From Candidatus Fermentithermobacillaceae bacterium (GTDB lineage Bacteria; Bacillota; Sulfobacillia; Fermentithermobacillales; Fermentithermobacillaceae), in contig DUSU01000019.1 of assembly GCA_012842425.1 (NCBI GenBank), forward strand, positions 1-43,140: a DNA stretch of 43,140 nt, in the 5' to 3' direction. Shown here piece by piece: positions 17,445 through 25,295 of the stretch; the first letter of the stretch is position 1; every line of letters starts with the position of its first letter. Below the pieces are notes generated by a model. The model was not told where the DNA came from and ran no database searches. It saw only the letters and a program-made list of their open reading frames with translations. The position numbers and the translations under genes were made by a program.

Positions 17445-19568
17445 GTGGATAGGAAGTCTAATGAGGTCCGGGTTCCCCCGCCCCCACATACCCCTTCCAA
17501 ACCCGTTGTGGACGTCGTGCACGGAGTCACCATTGAGGACCCCTACCGCTGGCTTGAGGACGGGAACTCGCCTGAAACCGTCGCGTGGACCGGTGCCCAG
17601 AACAAACGTACAGAAGAGGTCCTCGGCCAGGTCCCGTCCAGAGACTACTTCGTAGATGAACTAACACGCCTTCTTTCCGAAGATTACGTGGGCTCTCCGG
17701 TAATCCGGAAAAACAGGCTGTTCTACATAAAGAGGGTCGCCGGCCAGAACCAACCGGTGCTCTGCATGCGCGAACTGTCGGGCAGCTCGCCCGAAAGGGT
17801 CATCCTCGATCCCAACAAAGCCAGCTCACGAGGGATCGTGGCGCTGGACTGGTGGTATCCGTCTAGAGACGGCACGAAACTCGCCTACGGCTACTCAGAG
17901 CGCGGAGACGAGTGGAGCGTGCTCAGGGTCCTGGATATCGAGTCAGGCGAGACTCTGCCCGACCATATCGAGAGGGCCAGGGGAGCCGGCGTAACCTGGG
18001 AACCTGACGGCATGGGGTTCTACTACAGTCGGTACCCCAAACCCGGCGAAGTGCCCCCGGGAGAGGAAAACTACAACCGTCACCTGTACTACCACCGCCT
18101 GGGCCAAGACCCTCAGGAAGACCGGAAGATATACGGCGAAGGACGGCCCAAACACGAGATGTACGGCACATCGCTTTCGGACGAAGGCAAGTATCTCCTG
18201 CTCACCGTCATGCACGGATGGAACAGCACTGACCTCTTGGTGCGAGAGGCTCACGATATGGACGCCCCCTTCACTCCGGTCGTTCAGGGGATTGACGCGC
18301 TCTTTAGCGGCAGGATCCACAAGGGAACCCTGTATATGATGACAAACTACAAGGCTTCCAGATACCGGGTAGTCGCCGTTGACCTTGCCCGGACAGATGA
18401 GTCATCCTGGCAGGAGATCATCCCCGAAGATCCTGAAATAACGCTCACCCACTTCACCATCGCAGGGGACTCCTTGGTCGTCACCGGGATGAAGGACGCG
18501 TCTTCCCGCGTTTTCGTGTACGACCTGGACGGCTCCAACAAGAGGGAGATCACCCTTCCCACCCTCGGGACGGTCGGTTCGGTATCCGGGCAAGCCGAAA
18601 GCCCGGAGGTGTTCTTCGAGTTCCAGTCATTCGCCCAGGCCAACGGCATTTACCGGTTCTACTTGGACGGTTCCGGAAATGCCGAACTGGTGCTAAGGAG
18701 CAGTCAGAGCCTCGATCCTTCACTGATCGCGATAAAACAGGTCTTCTACTCATCCAAGGACGGGACCCGGATCCCGATGTTCATCATCCACCGGAAAGAC
18801 CTTCTTGAGGGCGAAGGTACCAAGAGGCCTCACCCCACGGTCCTCACGGGCTATGGAGGCTTCAACCTGGCTCGAGTCCCGGCGTATTCAGCGGCCATAC
18901 TGCCCTGGATAATTGCCGGCGGGATCTACGCATCGGCAAACCTCCGCGGCGGCAACGAGTACGGTGAGGAGTGGCACCGCTCCGGCATGCGCGAGAAAAA
19001 GCAGAACGTCTTTGACGATTTCATAGCCGCGGCCGAGTACCTGATAAGAGAAGGGTACACCGACAAGGAACACCTGGGGATCTGGGGACGGAGCAACGGA
19101 GGTCTCCTGGTCGGAGCGGCCATGACCCAGCGTCCCGACCTCTTCAAGGCGGTCTCTTGCGGAGTCCCCCTTCTGGATATGGTCAGGTACCATAAGTTCC
19201 TAATCGCCTACATCTGGGCGTCTGAGTACGGTGACCCTGACGACCCCGAAGCCTTCAAGTGGCTGTATGCCTACTCGCCCTACCACAGGGTGAGAGAAGA
19301 CGTGGTATATCCTGCCGTGTTCTTCTATACGGCGTCGTCAGATTCGAGAGTCGACCCGATGCACGCAAGGAAGATGACAGCGAAACTCCAGGCCGTGCAG
19401 CTTAAGAGCGGGAGCAGCAACCCCGTGCTCCTTGTGGTTGAGTCCGATGCCGGCCACGGCGTGGGCAAGCCGCTCTACAAAGTCGTAGAGGAGCAGGCGA
19501 ATATGTGGGCATTCCTTGCCTGGCAGCTCGGACTGGAGGTTCCTCACAAGACGGGCCTCCAGACTTAG
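17445..19568 (+). CDS. prolyl oligopeptidase family serine peptidase (S9A)
   Basis: 707 aa. An N-terminal beta-propeller (about 75-430) gates a C-terminal alpha/beta-hydrolase domain. The catalytic triad is S550 in GRSNGG, D633 in SSDSRVDP and H671 in AGHG. The enzyme cleaves short peptides after proline in the cytoplasm; no signal peptide is present. The GTG at 17445 is chosen because GAGGAGG lies 7 bases upstream; the longer ORF from 17373 has no ribosome site and an atypical N-terminus. Full catalytic and propeller regions suggest an active enzyme. Confidence 0.94.
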   Translation: MDRKSNEVRVPPPPHTPSKPVVDVVHGVTIEDPYRWLEDGNSPETVAWTGAQNKRTEEVLGQVPSRDYFVDELTRLLSEDYVGSPVIRKNRLFYIKRVAGQNQPVLCMRELSGSSPERVILDPNKASSRGIVALDWWYPSRDGTKLAYGYSERGDEWSVLRVLDIESGETLPDHIERARGAGVTWEPDGMGFYYSRYPKPGEVPPGEENYNRHLYYHRLGQDPQEDRKIYGEGRPKHEMYGTSLSDEGKYLLLTVMHGWNSTDLLVREAHDMDAPFTPVVQGIDALFSGRIHKGTLYMMTNYKASRYRVVAVDLARTDESSWQEIIPEDPEITLTHFTIAGDSLVVTGMKDASSRVFVYDLDGSNKREITLPTLGTVGSVSGQAESPEVFFEFQSFAQANGIYRFYLDGSGNAELVLRSSQSLDPSLIAIKQVFYSSKDGTRIPMFIIHRKDLLEGEGTKRPHPTVLTGYGGFNLARVPAYSAAILPWIIAGGIYASANLRGGNEYGEEWHRSGMREKKQNVFDDFIAAAEYLIREGYTDKEHLGIWGRSNGGLLVGAAMTQRPDLFKAVSCGVPLLDMVRYHKFLIAYIWASEYGDPDDPEAFKWLYAYSPYHRVREDVVYPAVFFYTASSDSRVDPMHARKMTAKLQAVQLKSGSSNPVLLVVESDAGHGVGKPLYKVVEEQANMWAFLAWQLGLEVPHKTGLQT

Positions 19569-19640
19569 GAGCCCGGGGACGGTCAGTTCCGGAGGGACCG
19601 GCGCAAGGGACCAAGGGACTCAGACTACGCCTTGCGGTCG

Positions 19641-19670
19641 TTCTTAGCGTCCTGTGAACGGGGATATACT
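19641..19670 (+). promoter_or_regulatory. weak sigma-A promoter candidate for the EamA-nitrilase pair
   Basis: TATACT at 19665-19670 matches a -10 box in 5 of 6 positions, 18 bp after TTCTTA, a poor -35. It lies about 42 bp before the EamA start, in the gap after the prolyl oligopeptidase gene. Confidence 0.3.
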
Positions 19671-19711
19671 GTATCAGGAACACAGCATGACCGCCTAAGG
19701 AGAGTGGTCCC

Positions 19712-20137
19712 ATGTCCTGGCTTACCTGGGCCGTGATAGCAGCGGTTTTCTGGGGCGTTGGCCCTATTTTCGCCAAACTGGGACTTGAGAAACCGGACGC
19801 CCTTACGGCGCTCCTAATCCGCAGCGTCGCTGTCGTCGCGGTCCTTATCGCTTGGGTTCTGCTCCGCGGCGACCTGAGGAGCAGCCTCGCTCAGGTGAAC
19901 GGCCGGACACTGGTCCTCCTTCTCTTGGAGGGAGCCTCGGCTTCGGTACTTGCCCATTTTGCCTATTTCAAAGCTCTGCAGGAGGGCAGCATAGCCGGAG
20001 TTGTCCCGATCGCGGCCGCATACCCGCTGATCTCGGTGGCCCTTTCTGTGATACTGTTAGGAAGCAGACTATCCGTGGGAAAGGGCATCGGGGCCATCGT
20101 CACCGTCCTGGGAGTATATCTCTTGCAGCGATACTAG
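19712..20137 (+). CDS. single-domain EamA/DMT family transporter
   Basis: 141 aa with four to five membrane helices and one EamA unit (WGVGPIFAKLGLEK, then ALQEGSIAGVVPIAAAYPLISV). Most EamA proteins are about 300 aa with two such units; single-unit forms work as dimers in the SMR/DMT style. The helix count and clean C-terminus argue for a natural short form rather than a fragment. Its substrate is unknown. The ATG follows AAGGAG. The next gene starts 50 bp downstream. Confidence 0.87.
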   Translation: MSWLTWAVIAAVFWGVGPIFAKLGLEKPDALTALLIRSVAVVAVLIAWVLLRGDLRSSLAQVNGRTLVLLLLEGASASVLAHFAYFKALQEGSIAGVVPIAAAYPLISVALSVILLGSRLSVGKGIGAIVTVLGVYLLQRY

Positions 20138-20187
20138 GGGATAACTAGGAGACCGGTGCCTCCCGCGGCACGAACGGAGGGTCTCCA

Positions 20188-21765
20188 ATGGCTTTCTCTG
20201 TCGCCCTCATCCAGCATGAAGCGTACGACACAAAGTCCGCCGCAGACGGCCTTGCAAGAGTCCTCGACCTCATCGACCAAGCGGCAGAGGCCCGCCCCGG
20301 CCTGGTAGTACTTCCCGAATGCAGCTATCCCGGGTACTACCTGGGGCTTGACGAAAACCCCGCAAAAGCCCTCTCGGGCTGGGAGAGCGCTTTAAAGCGG
20401 TTCATTGAGAAGGCCAAGGTGCACAAAGTCCACCTTGTTGCCGGGATCGCCGAGCTCGACGGTAGCAATGCCTACAACTCTGCCTACCTCATAGGTCCGG
20501 ACGGACAGATCATAGGAAGGTACCGAAAGACATTCCTCTGGCATTTCGATTCCAGGTGGTTCACTGCGGGCGACGAGTACAGGGTATTCGACACACCCCT
20601 CGGCAAGATAGGCATTCTCATCTGCGCTGACGGGCGACTCCCCGAGATCGCCAGAGTGCTGGCCCTAAAGGGCGCCGAGATCATCGTGGACCCGACCAAC
20701 TGGGTCGCTACCAGCGCCGGCCTGGAGGCGCTCCGTAACACCCAGCCCGACTGGATTATACCCACCCGAGCGCTTGAGAACGGAGTTTGGTTCCTGTGCG
20801 CCAATAAGGTCGGTTGGGAAGCCGAGTCGGTGGTCTATTGCGGGCAGAGCTTGGTCGCATCGCCGGACGGAACGGTGCAGGTGAGGGGCTCAAACGGCTC
20901 TCCGGAGATCATCACCGCCACGGTCGATGTTGACCCGCGGGACAGGCAGAGGGCATTGGCGCTCCGCAAAGAGTGGTTCAGGGATGAGTACTCCCTTCTT
21001 CACTCGCCCAACGAGAGGGTCCCGCTGGCCTCCGTCGTGGGGACACACCTATCACCTGCCAAATCGTTCTCCTACTTGGCGATCGTGCAGATGGACAGGG
21101 ACATCTCGTTGCAAGAGTTCCTATTATCCGGCGCGCTGCTGGCTAGAAGGATGGCGGAGCAAGGGGCCGGTCTCATCGTGTTCCCCGAGCTCCCCGTGAC
21201 CGTCATGCGGGACTTCGGGAGGCCGATCACCGAAGCACTCCTGCCGGTAAGTGTCGCGGCCGGTGCCAGCATTGCCGTTACCACAAAGTCTGGCCTGCGC
21301 CCGGTTACAACAATCCTAGACCCCAAAGGAAAGACAACGACTCTAGGCGCCGAGGGTACTTCATCCCAGGTTGTCGATTTGGGAGGCATCAAGGTCGGGT
21401 TCCTCCTGGGAACCCAGGGCTTCGTTCCTGAAGAAGCGAGACTTCTGTTCTTGAAGGGAGCAGACGTGATAGTCTGGCAGACCGACTCGGCGACGGGGAA
21501 GGAGAAACAAGTGGCGATCACCAGGGCCATAGAGAACCGGGTGTTCGTAGCGCTCGCCAACTGCGCGTCGAAGAGCCCGGACCGGACCAGCATGATCGTG
21601 TCTCCCTCAGGCCGGCCCTTGGCGGAAGCTTTCCCGTCATCGCGGCAAGCCATCATTGCCCAGATATCTCCCGCCGAATCGCGGGTGAAGGAGATTGTCC
21701 CCGGAACAGACGTGTTCAGAAACAGGGCCCCGTCTCTATACGGCCCGTTGGGCTCCCCATCGTAG
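20188..21765 (+). CDS. tandem nitrilase-superfamily protein, second domain inactive
   Basis: 525 aa, about twice the usual carbon-nitrogen hydrolase length. Domain 1 (1-270) has the full triad: E44 in LPECSYPGYY, K114 in RYRKTF and C146 in ILICADGRLPE, so an amidase or carbamoylase activity is likely. Domain 2 (about 295-515) keeps the fold and E334 (VFPELP), but the position matching C146 is G408 in FLLGTQGF and the RK lysine motif is absent, so it should be catalytically dead. It may have a structural or regulatory role. The ATG follows GGAGGGTCTCCA. The 3' end overlaps the convergent metallo-beta-lactamase-fold gene by 50 bp. Confidence 0.9.
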   Translation: MAFSVALIQHEAYDTKSAADGLARVLDLIDQAAEARPGLVVLPECSYPGYYLGLDENPAKALSGWESALKRFIEKAKVHKVHLVAGIAELDGSNAYNSAYLIGPDGQIIGRYRKTFLWHFDSRWFTAGDEYRVFDTPLGKIGILICADGRLPEIARVLALKGAEIIVDPTNWVATSAGLEALRNTQPDWIIPTRALENGVWFLCANKVGWEAESVVYCGQSLVASPDGTVQVRGSNGSPEIITATVDVDPRDRQRALALRKEWFRDEYSLLHSPNERVPLASVVGTHLSPAKSFSYLAIVQMDRDISLQEFLLSGALLARRMAEQGAGLIVFPELPVTVMRDFGRPITEALLPVSVAAGASIAVTTKSGLRPVTTILDPKGKTTTLGAEGTSSQVVDLGGIKVGFLLGTQGFVPEEARLLFLKGADVIVWQTDSATGKEKQVAITRAIENRVFVALANCASKSPDRTSMIVSPSGRPLAEAFPSSRQAIIAQISPAESRVKEIVPGTDVFRNRAPSLYGPLGSPS

Positions 21766-22526
21766 AGTAGCAGCGTCCTTCCTGAACAATCTCCGCATGG
21801 GGGAACACGTCTCTACACTCCTGGAGCAACCGGCCCTCATCGTAGAGCGGCCAGATGTGCGTGAGCAGGAGCCGCCTTACACCCGCTTGAGCCGCGATCT
21901 CGCCGGCTTGCCTCGCGGTCAAGTGTCCGGGCGCAACGTAATCCGCATCTGCCTCAATGCCCGAAGCCTCGCAGAGGAACAAGTCCGCTCCTTTCGCGGC
22001 CTCGATGAGGGCATCGCACGGGCGTGTGTCGCCCGAATAGGCGATTACTCCCCCGGGTCCTTCTATCCTCACGGCCAAGGAAGGTAGTCCGTGGACACCC
22101 TGGTAGAAGGTCAGTTTGAGGGATCCGACTTTAAGGGACATCCCCGGAGACAGAGCCTTCCCCGACGTGACCTCCTTGTACGTTAAGAACGAGAACTCCG
22201 CCTCCGGCTGATCAGGCGCATATATGCGCACGTGGTGCGGGAGTTCTTTGTAACGTTCTTGAGCGGCCGCCGCACAGCGGAGTACCGTTACGTCTGAGAA
22301 ATGGTCAAAATGCAGGTGCGAAAGGATCACGGTATGTATCTTCGATAGGGGCCCCCACGTGCTCCTGAAAGCGGCTCAGCACTCCTGGACCGCAGTCCAG
22401 CAGGATACCGTCAGTAGAACCAGTAGAACCAGAAGTGCCAGACTCTCCCGCCTCAACCCAGTAGCCGGGACCCGCCCCGCCGGCCGGCGGGTACGGTGAG
22501 TACTTGCCCAGAACCGTCATCTTCAT
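21716..22526 (-). pseudogene. metallo-beta-lactamase-fold hydrolase, frameshifted (YhfI-like)
   Basis: Two minus-strand frames encode one protein. Codons from ATG 22526 give MKMTVLGKYSPYPPAGGAG and LLDCGPGVLSRFQEHVG. The frame then shifts by one base, and the rest (from about 22335) gives ILSHLHFDHFSD, the zinc-binding HxHxDH motif, through to ETGPCF. Removing one base from the C5 run on the plus strand (22352-22356) restores a continuous HVGPLSKIHTVILSHLH reading. It is therefore either a one-base insertion (decaying gene) or a sequencing error in a homopolymer. The start has GAGGTGA at 6 bases. A short Ser/Gly/Thr insert near residue 32 comes from a 9-bp tandem repeat. Confidence 0.85.
22413..22439. 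repeat. 9-bp tandem repeat inside the MBL-fold gene
   Basis: Two exact copies of AGTAGAACC and one diverged copy (AGAAGTGCC) lie head to tail and encode the Ser/Gly/Thr insert in the MBL-fold protein. Because 9 is a multiple of three, copy-number change would not alter the frame. Confidence 0.7.
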
Positions 22527-22637
22527 GGCCGGTCACCTCATTACTTGCTACCTGGAAGCTCGCGGATTCTCCCTTGGGACGCCGTAAGATGACAAGACAA
22601 ACAGATCGGGACTCCGCCAGGTACGAAGGTGTTGGGT

Positions 22638-22666
22638 TTGTGTTTACCCTGTTTGTATGCTATCAT
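22638..22666 (+). promoter_or_regulatory. promoter of tRNA-Val
   Basis: TTGTGT (22638-22643) and TATCAT (22661-22666) are 17 bp apart, with the -10 ending 20 bp before the tRNA 5' end. This is a good sigma-A-like arrangement, although the -35 matches in only about half its positions. Confidence 0.5.
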
Positions 22667-22686
22667 ATTTTCTGCGTCCGAACGGT

Positions 22687-22764
22687 GGGGGCTTAGCTCA
22701 GCGGTAAGAGCGCTCGGTTCACATCCGAGAGGTTTCGTGGGTTCAAATCCCTCAGCCCCCACCA
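22687..22764 (+). tRNA. tRNA-Val (CAC), CCA encoded
   Basis: A cloverleaf can be drawn: acceptor GGGGGCT/AGCCCCC, D stem GCTC/GAGC, anticodon stem CTCGG/CCGAG with loop TTCACAT (anticodon CAC), and T loop TTCAAAT, then A and encoded CCA. Two features are unusual: the variable loop appears to be 7 bases (AGGTTTC) instead of the usual 4-5, and the T stem GTGGG/CCCTC has a T-T mismatch. It should read GUG valine codons if functional. Confidence 0.85.
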
Positions 22765-22786
22765 CTTCTGTTTTCTCGCTATGCCT

Positions 22787-22864
22787 CCCACCTCATGAAG
22801 CATTCTCAGAGTACGTTCTCACGGCACACCCTCATGGTGCATTCTCATGATGCATTCTCACGGT
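22787..22864. repeat. six tandem 13-bp repeats downstream of tRNA-Val
   Basis: Units of 13 bp start at 22787, 22800, 22813, 22826, 22839 and 22852; the best copies are GCATTCTCATGAT and GCATTCTCACGGT. The first copy is the most diverged. No gene covers this stretch. Confidence 0.7.
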
Positions 22865-22901
22865 ACAATCGCCAGACCACAGCGGCCGGCTCGCCTTTCA
22901 G

Positions 22902-22972
22902 TTGGCTGAGCTGGTTCAGTTGGTTAAGTTGGCCCGTTGGTTCGGTTGGCTCCGTTGGTTCAGTGGCTTCAG
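22902..22972. repeat. tandem 9-bp repeats at the end of the GNAT gene
   Basis: Eight head-to-tail units related to TTGGTTCAG (one unit is 8 bp) run into the stop region of the minus-strand acetyltransferase gene. They look like slippage-generated minisatellite DNA. Confidence 0.7.
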
Positions 22973-23508
22973 TTCGCCTTTCGAAGCTTCATCAGGACAA
23001 GCGTTCGCCGGGAACCGTCTTCCCATCTGCAGGTTACCCTTCCCTCGGGCCTGAACCCAACCTTCTGATAGCAGCGTCTGGCCCGTCCGTTGTCTTGATC
23101 GACCCTCAAGAAGATCTCCTGGAGCGCCGTTGCCCTGAAGAAAGCATTCACCAAAGTGCTTACGGCGTCTTCCCCAAGGCCCCGGTCCCACAAGTCTTTC
23201 TCACCGATGAAAACTCGTATCTCGGCCGTCCTGGTCCTCCAAGTTATGTTCAGTACTTCTATCTCGCCTATCAAACGTCCGTCGAGGAGCTCGATTGCGA
23301 AGGTCCTGTGCTGCAGCGTTGGTCTTAAGTGCCACTCACGCGCGTCCTCAACGGTCTGGAACTTCTTACCTGCCCAACGGACTATGTCCGCGTCGTTTTC
23401 CCACTCCATAAGTTTCGGGATATCCTCGTCCTCAACCGGGCGGAGCCTTACCTTCTCGCCGTCTAGGACCCGGAGTTTCCCTACCTTACTGTCTTCACGC
23501 AACGACAT
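22969..23508 (-). CDS. GNAT family N-acetyltransferase
   Basis: 179 aa of RimJ/RimL type (Acetyltransf_3). N-terminal GEKVRLRPVEDEDIPKLMEW and the acetyl-CoA-binding region around DLWDRGLGEDAVSTLV, then NGRARRCYQKVGFRPEG, are diagnostic. Substrates in this group range from ribosomal proteins to antibiotics and cannot be predicted. The ATG lies 11 bases after GGGAGAGG. The upstream gap to the Ddl-like gene (23509-23795, 287 bp) contains no convincing gene. Confidence 0.88.
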   Translation of the reverse strand: MSLREDSKVGKLRVLDGEKVRLRPVEDEDIPKLMEWENDADIVRWAGKKFQTVEDAREWHLRPTLQHRTFAIELLDGRLIGEIEVLNITWRTRTAEIRVFIGEKDLWDRGLGEDAVSTLVNAFFRATALQEIFLRVDQDNGRARRCYQKVGFRPEGRVTCRWEDGSRRTLVLMKLRKAN

Positions 23509-23795
23509 CCGATATACGCCTCTCCCTGCCCGGTTCTCGAAAATAGACTCCTACCAGGCAGTTTTGGGGATTCTACGAGGGGCGTACCATTTCCCTTCCC
23601 ACAGGTAGATGTAAATTCGGGCAGTCCTAGAAGCGAGTGACTCCGGCGTTGCGGCGCACAGGTAACGGCAACTCTTGGGATGCGCAAAGTCACTATGTTG
23701 TGACAGGCGGACGTCCCTATGACCAGCATGACCGGCCCGTTCAGGAGGACCTGCTTAGCAGCAAGGGATGCCCGCCGCTATACCCATTTCTCAAA

Positions 23796-24833
23796 CTAGG
23801 CTATCTGCTTTACAAAAGGAGCCTGGATGAGATGCTCCATATTGTTGCGTCTCAAGGCGCACTCAAGGATCCCGTTCACCAGGTCGGTGTACGACCAACC
23901 GCCCTTCTCGGCAATGCGCGGGTAGTCAGAAAATCCCGGCGCCAGCCCCGGCAGGGGGTTCACTTCCATGACGTTTGGGACTCCATTCCGGTCGAGCCTC
24001 AGGTCGACACGCGCCAGGTCACGGCAATCCAGAGCCCGGTATGTCTTCAGCGCGGTATCCTTGAGCAGGGCCTCAAGTTCGGCCGATATCGGCGCGGGGC
24101 ACATGTAATATATGTCGTCCGACCAATCGGTTTTGAACTGCCTTGAGTATACCCGTGCGTGGTCCTTAGGAATAGCATCGAAGTTGATCTCCATCACGGG
24201 AAACAAGATGGGGTTCTTGTTCCCCAGGATTCCCACTGTGAACTCGCGTCCGGGCAAGTACTCCTCGACCAGGACAGACTGGCGGTAGAGCGCAATAAGC
24301 TTGCGGACCTCGGCGGTCAGCTCGTTCATGTCCCTGCAATACGAGCTCGACGACACACCCATGCTGGAACCCTCATGGGCAGGCTTCACGAATAGCGGAA
24401 ACTCGAGGCCTCCGACGTCGATCTCATCGCTTGACGAAAAAACGCGGAATCCCGGCGTCGGTATCCCGTGGTAGGCCAAGACCTTCTTGGTAAGAGGCTT
24501 GTCGAGAGTCAGCGCGAGCGTGAGCACTCCTGAACCGGTGTAGGGGATTCCGAGCATCTCCAGGATGGAAGGTATGTGGCTTTCCCGAGACTCTCCCCTA
24601 AGGCCCTCACACATGTTGAAGACGATGTCTAAACGGTTGGATAGAAGTTTGAGGTACGCGGTGTCATTTCCCTCAATGAGCTGTACTTCGTGCCCGTGCG
24701 CCCTAAGCGCTAGGGCTACTGCGGCTACTGTCGACTCCGAATCCAATTCGGCACCCAGGTCTGGAGGCTCTCCCTCCTCCGGCGGGGCACCTTTCAGGTT
24801 GTACATTACGCCGACAACGGCCATCCCAACCAC
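23796..24833 (-). CDS. D-alanine--D-alanine ligase-like ATP-grasp protein
   Basis: 345 aa ATP-grasp ligase. Ddl features include FNMCEGLRGESRESHIPS, GIPYTGSG, FVKPAHEGSSMGVS (nucleotide-binding loop), VEEYLPGREFTVGILG and the metal-binding end DLRLDRNGVPNVMEVNPLPGL. Classical Ddl has EINTLPG at that last motif and is usually next to murF; neither holds here, so a related peptide ligase is possible. The start is GTG at 24833 (3 bases after AAGGGGG) or ATG at 24824. The 462-bp gap beyond (24834-25295) holds repeat array 2 and a hairpin. Confidence 0.86.
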   Translation of the reverse strand: MVGMAVVGVMYNLKGAPPEEGEPPDLGAELDSESTVAAVALALRAHGHEVQLIEGNDTAYLKLLSNRLDIVFNMCEGLRGESRESHIPSILEMLGIPYTGSGVLTLALTLDKPLTKKVLAYHGIPTPGFRVFSSSDEIDVGGLEFPLFVKPAHEGSSMGVSSSSYCRDMNELTAEVRKLIALYRQSVLVEEYLPGREFTVGILGNKNPILFPVMEINFDAIPKDHARVYSRQFKTDWSDDIYYMCPAPISAELEALLKDTALKTYRALDCRDLARVDLRLDRNGVPNVMEVNPLPGLAPGFSDYPRIAEKGGWSYTDLVNGILECALRRNNMEHLIQAPFVKQIA

Positions 24834-24950
24834 TTTCCCCCTTCATAGGGCTTTGTCGCAGTGAATTATGGCACGGAGGCAAAGCACCGTCAATCGAATT
24901 CGGGTCCTAGTCTGAGGCCGTAGGATTGACCAGAACGCCACTGACGTCCC

Positions 24951-25142
24951 TTGAACAACTGATCAACTAGCAGAAGATGACAGATAGCCACGGGGTATTG
25001 TGCGTTCTGTGTACATCGCCGAGAGGCTATCTGTCACAAATCGCCATGTTGTCAGTTGTCAACATGCATTTTTCACGAGATAGGATGATCCTATCTGGTA
25101 AGAACAGCTAGATAGGTGGAGTCTATCTGGCAGAAAAAGCTA
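24951..25142. repeat. array of 32-bp hairpin repeats (array 2)
   Basis: 192 bp, again six 32-bp periods, matching array 1. Unit 1 (24951-24982) ends with the shared tail TAGCAGAAGATGACA. Periods 2-3 (24983-25046) have merged into one large hairpin: TGACAGATAGCC and GGCTATCTGTCA are a perfect 12-bp inverted repeat around a 35-base loop. Period 4 (25047-25078) holds CATGTTG/CAACATG, overlapping its left edge. Units 5 (25079-25110) and 6 (25111-25142) have GATAGG with CCTATC and TCTATC, followed by TGGYARGAA-like tails. A further GATAG at 25143 may start a degraded unit. Confidence 0.8.
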
Positions 25143-25153
25143 GATAGACACGA

Positions 25154-25185
25154 AGCCCGGATAGTCCCCAGGGACTAACCGGGCT
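25154..25185 (-). terminator. long near-perfect hairpin downstream of lon
   Basis: Two 7-bp stems, AGCCCGG/CCGGGCT and TAGTCCC/GGGACTA, are separated by one A-A mismatch and capped by two bases. It lies 110 bp after the lon stop on the minus strand and could end that transcript, though the following bases (TCGTGTCT) are only moderately T-rich. Confidence 0.5.
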
Positions 25186-25295
25186 CCTCAGTTCTCAGTA
25201 ATTCAGTTTGCGGCAGTCAGCGTCAGTTACGGCCGTTGCCGCCTGCGGCTATATGGATCTAATCAAGGCCGGTTGCACGCGCCTACTGCCAACGG

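Noticed and set aside
22540-22686. minus-strand 74-codon frame overlapping tRNA-Val as a small gene
   Set aside because: It reads through the tRNA on the opposite strand; such frames are a known artefact of tRNA sequence, and no ribosome site is seen.
23637-24146. 169-codon plus-strand frame before and across the Ddl-like gene end
   Set aside because: Most of it is antisense to the Ddl-like gene, and the remaining part has no ribosome site or recognisable family.
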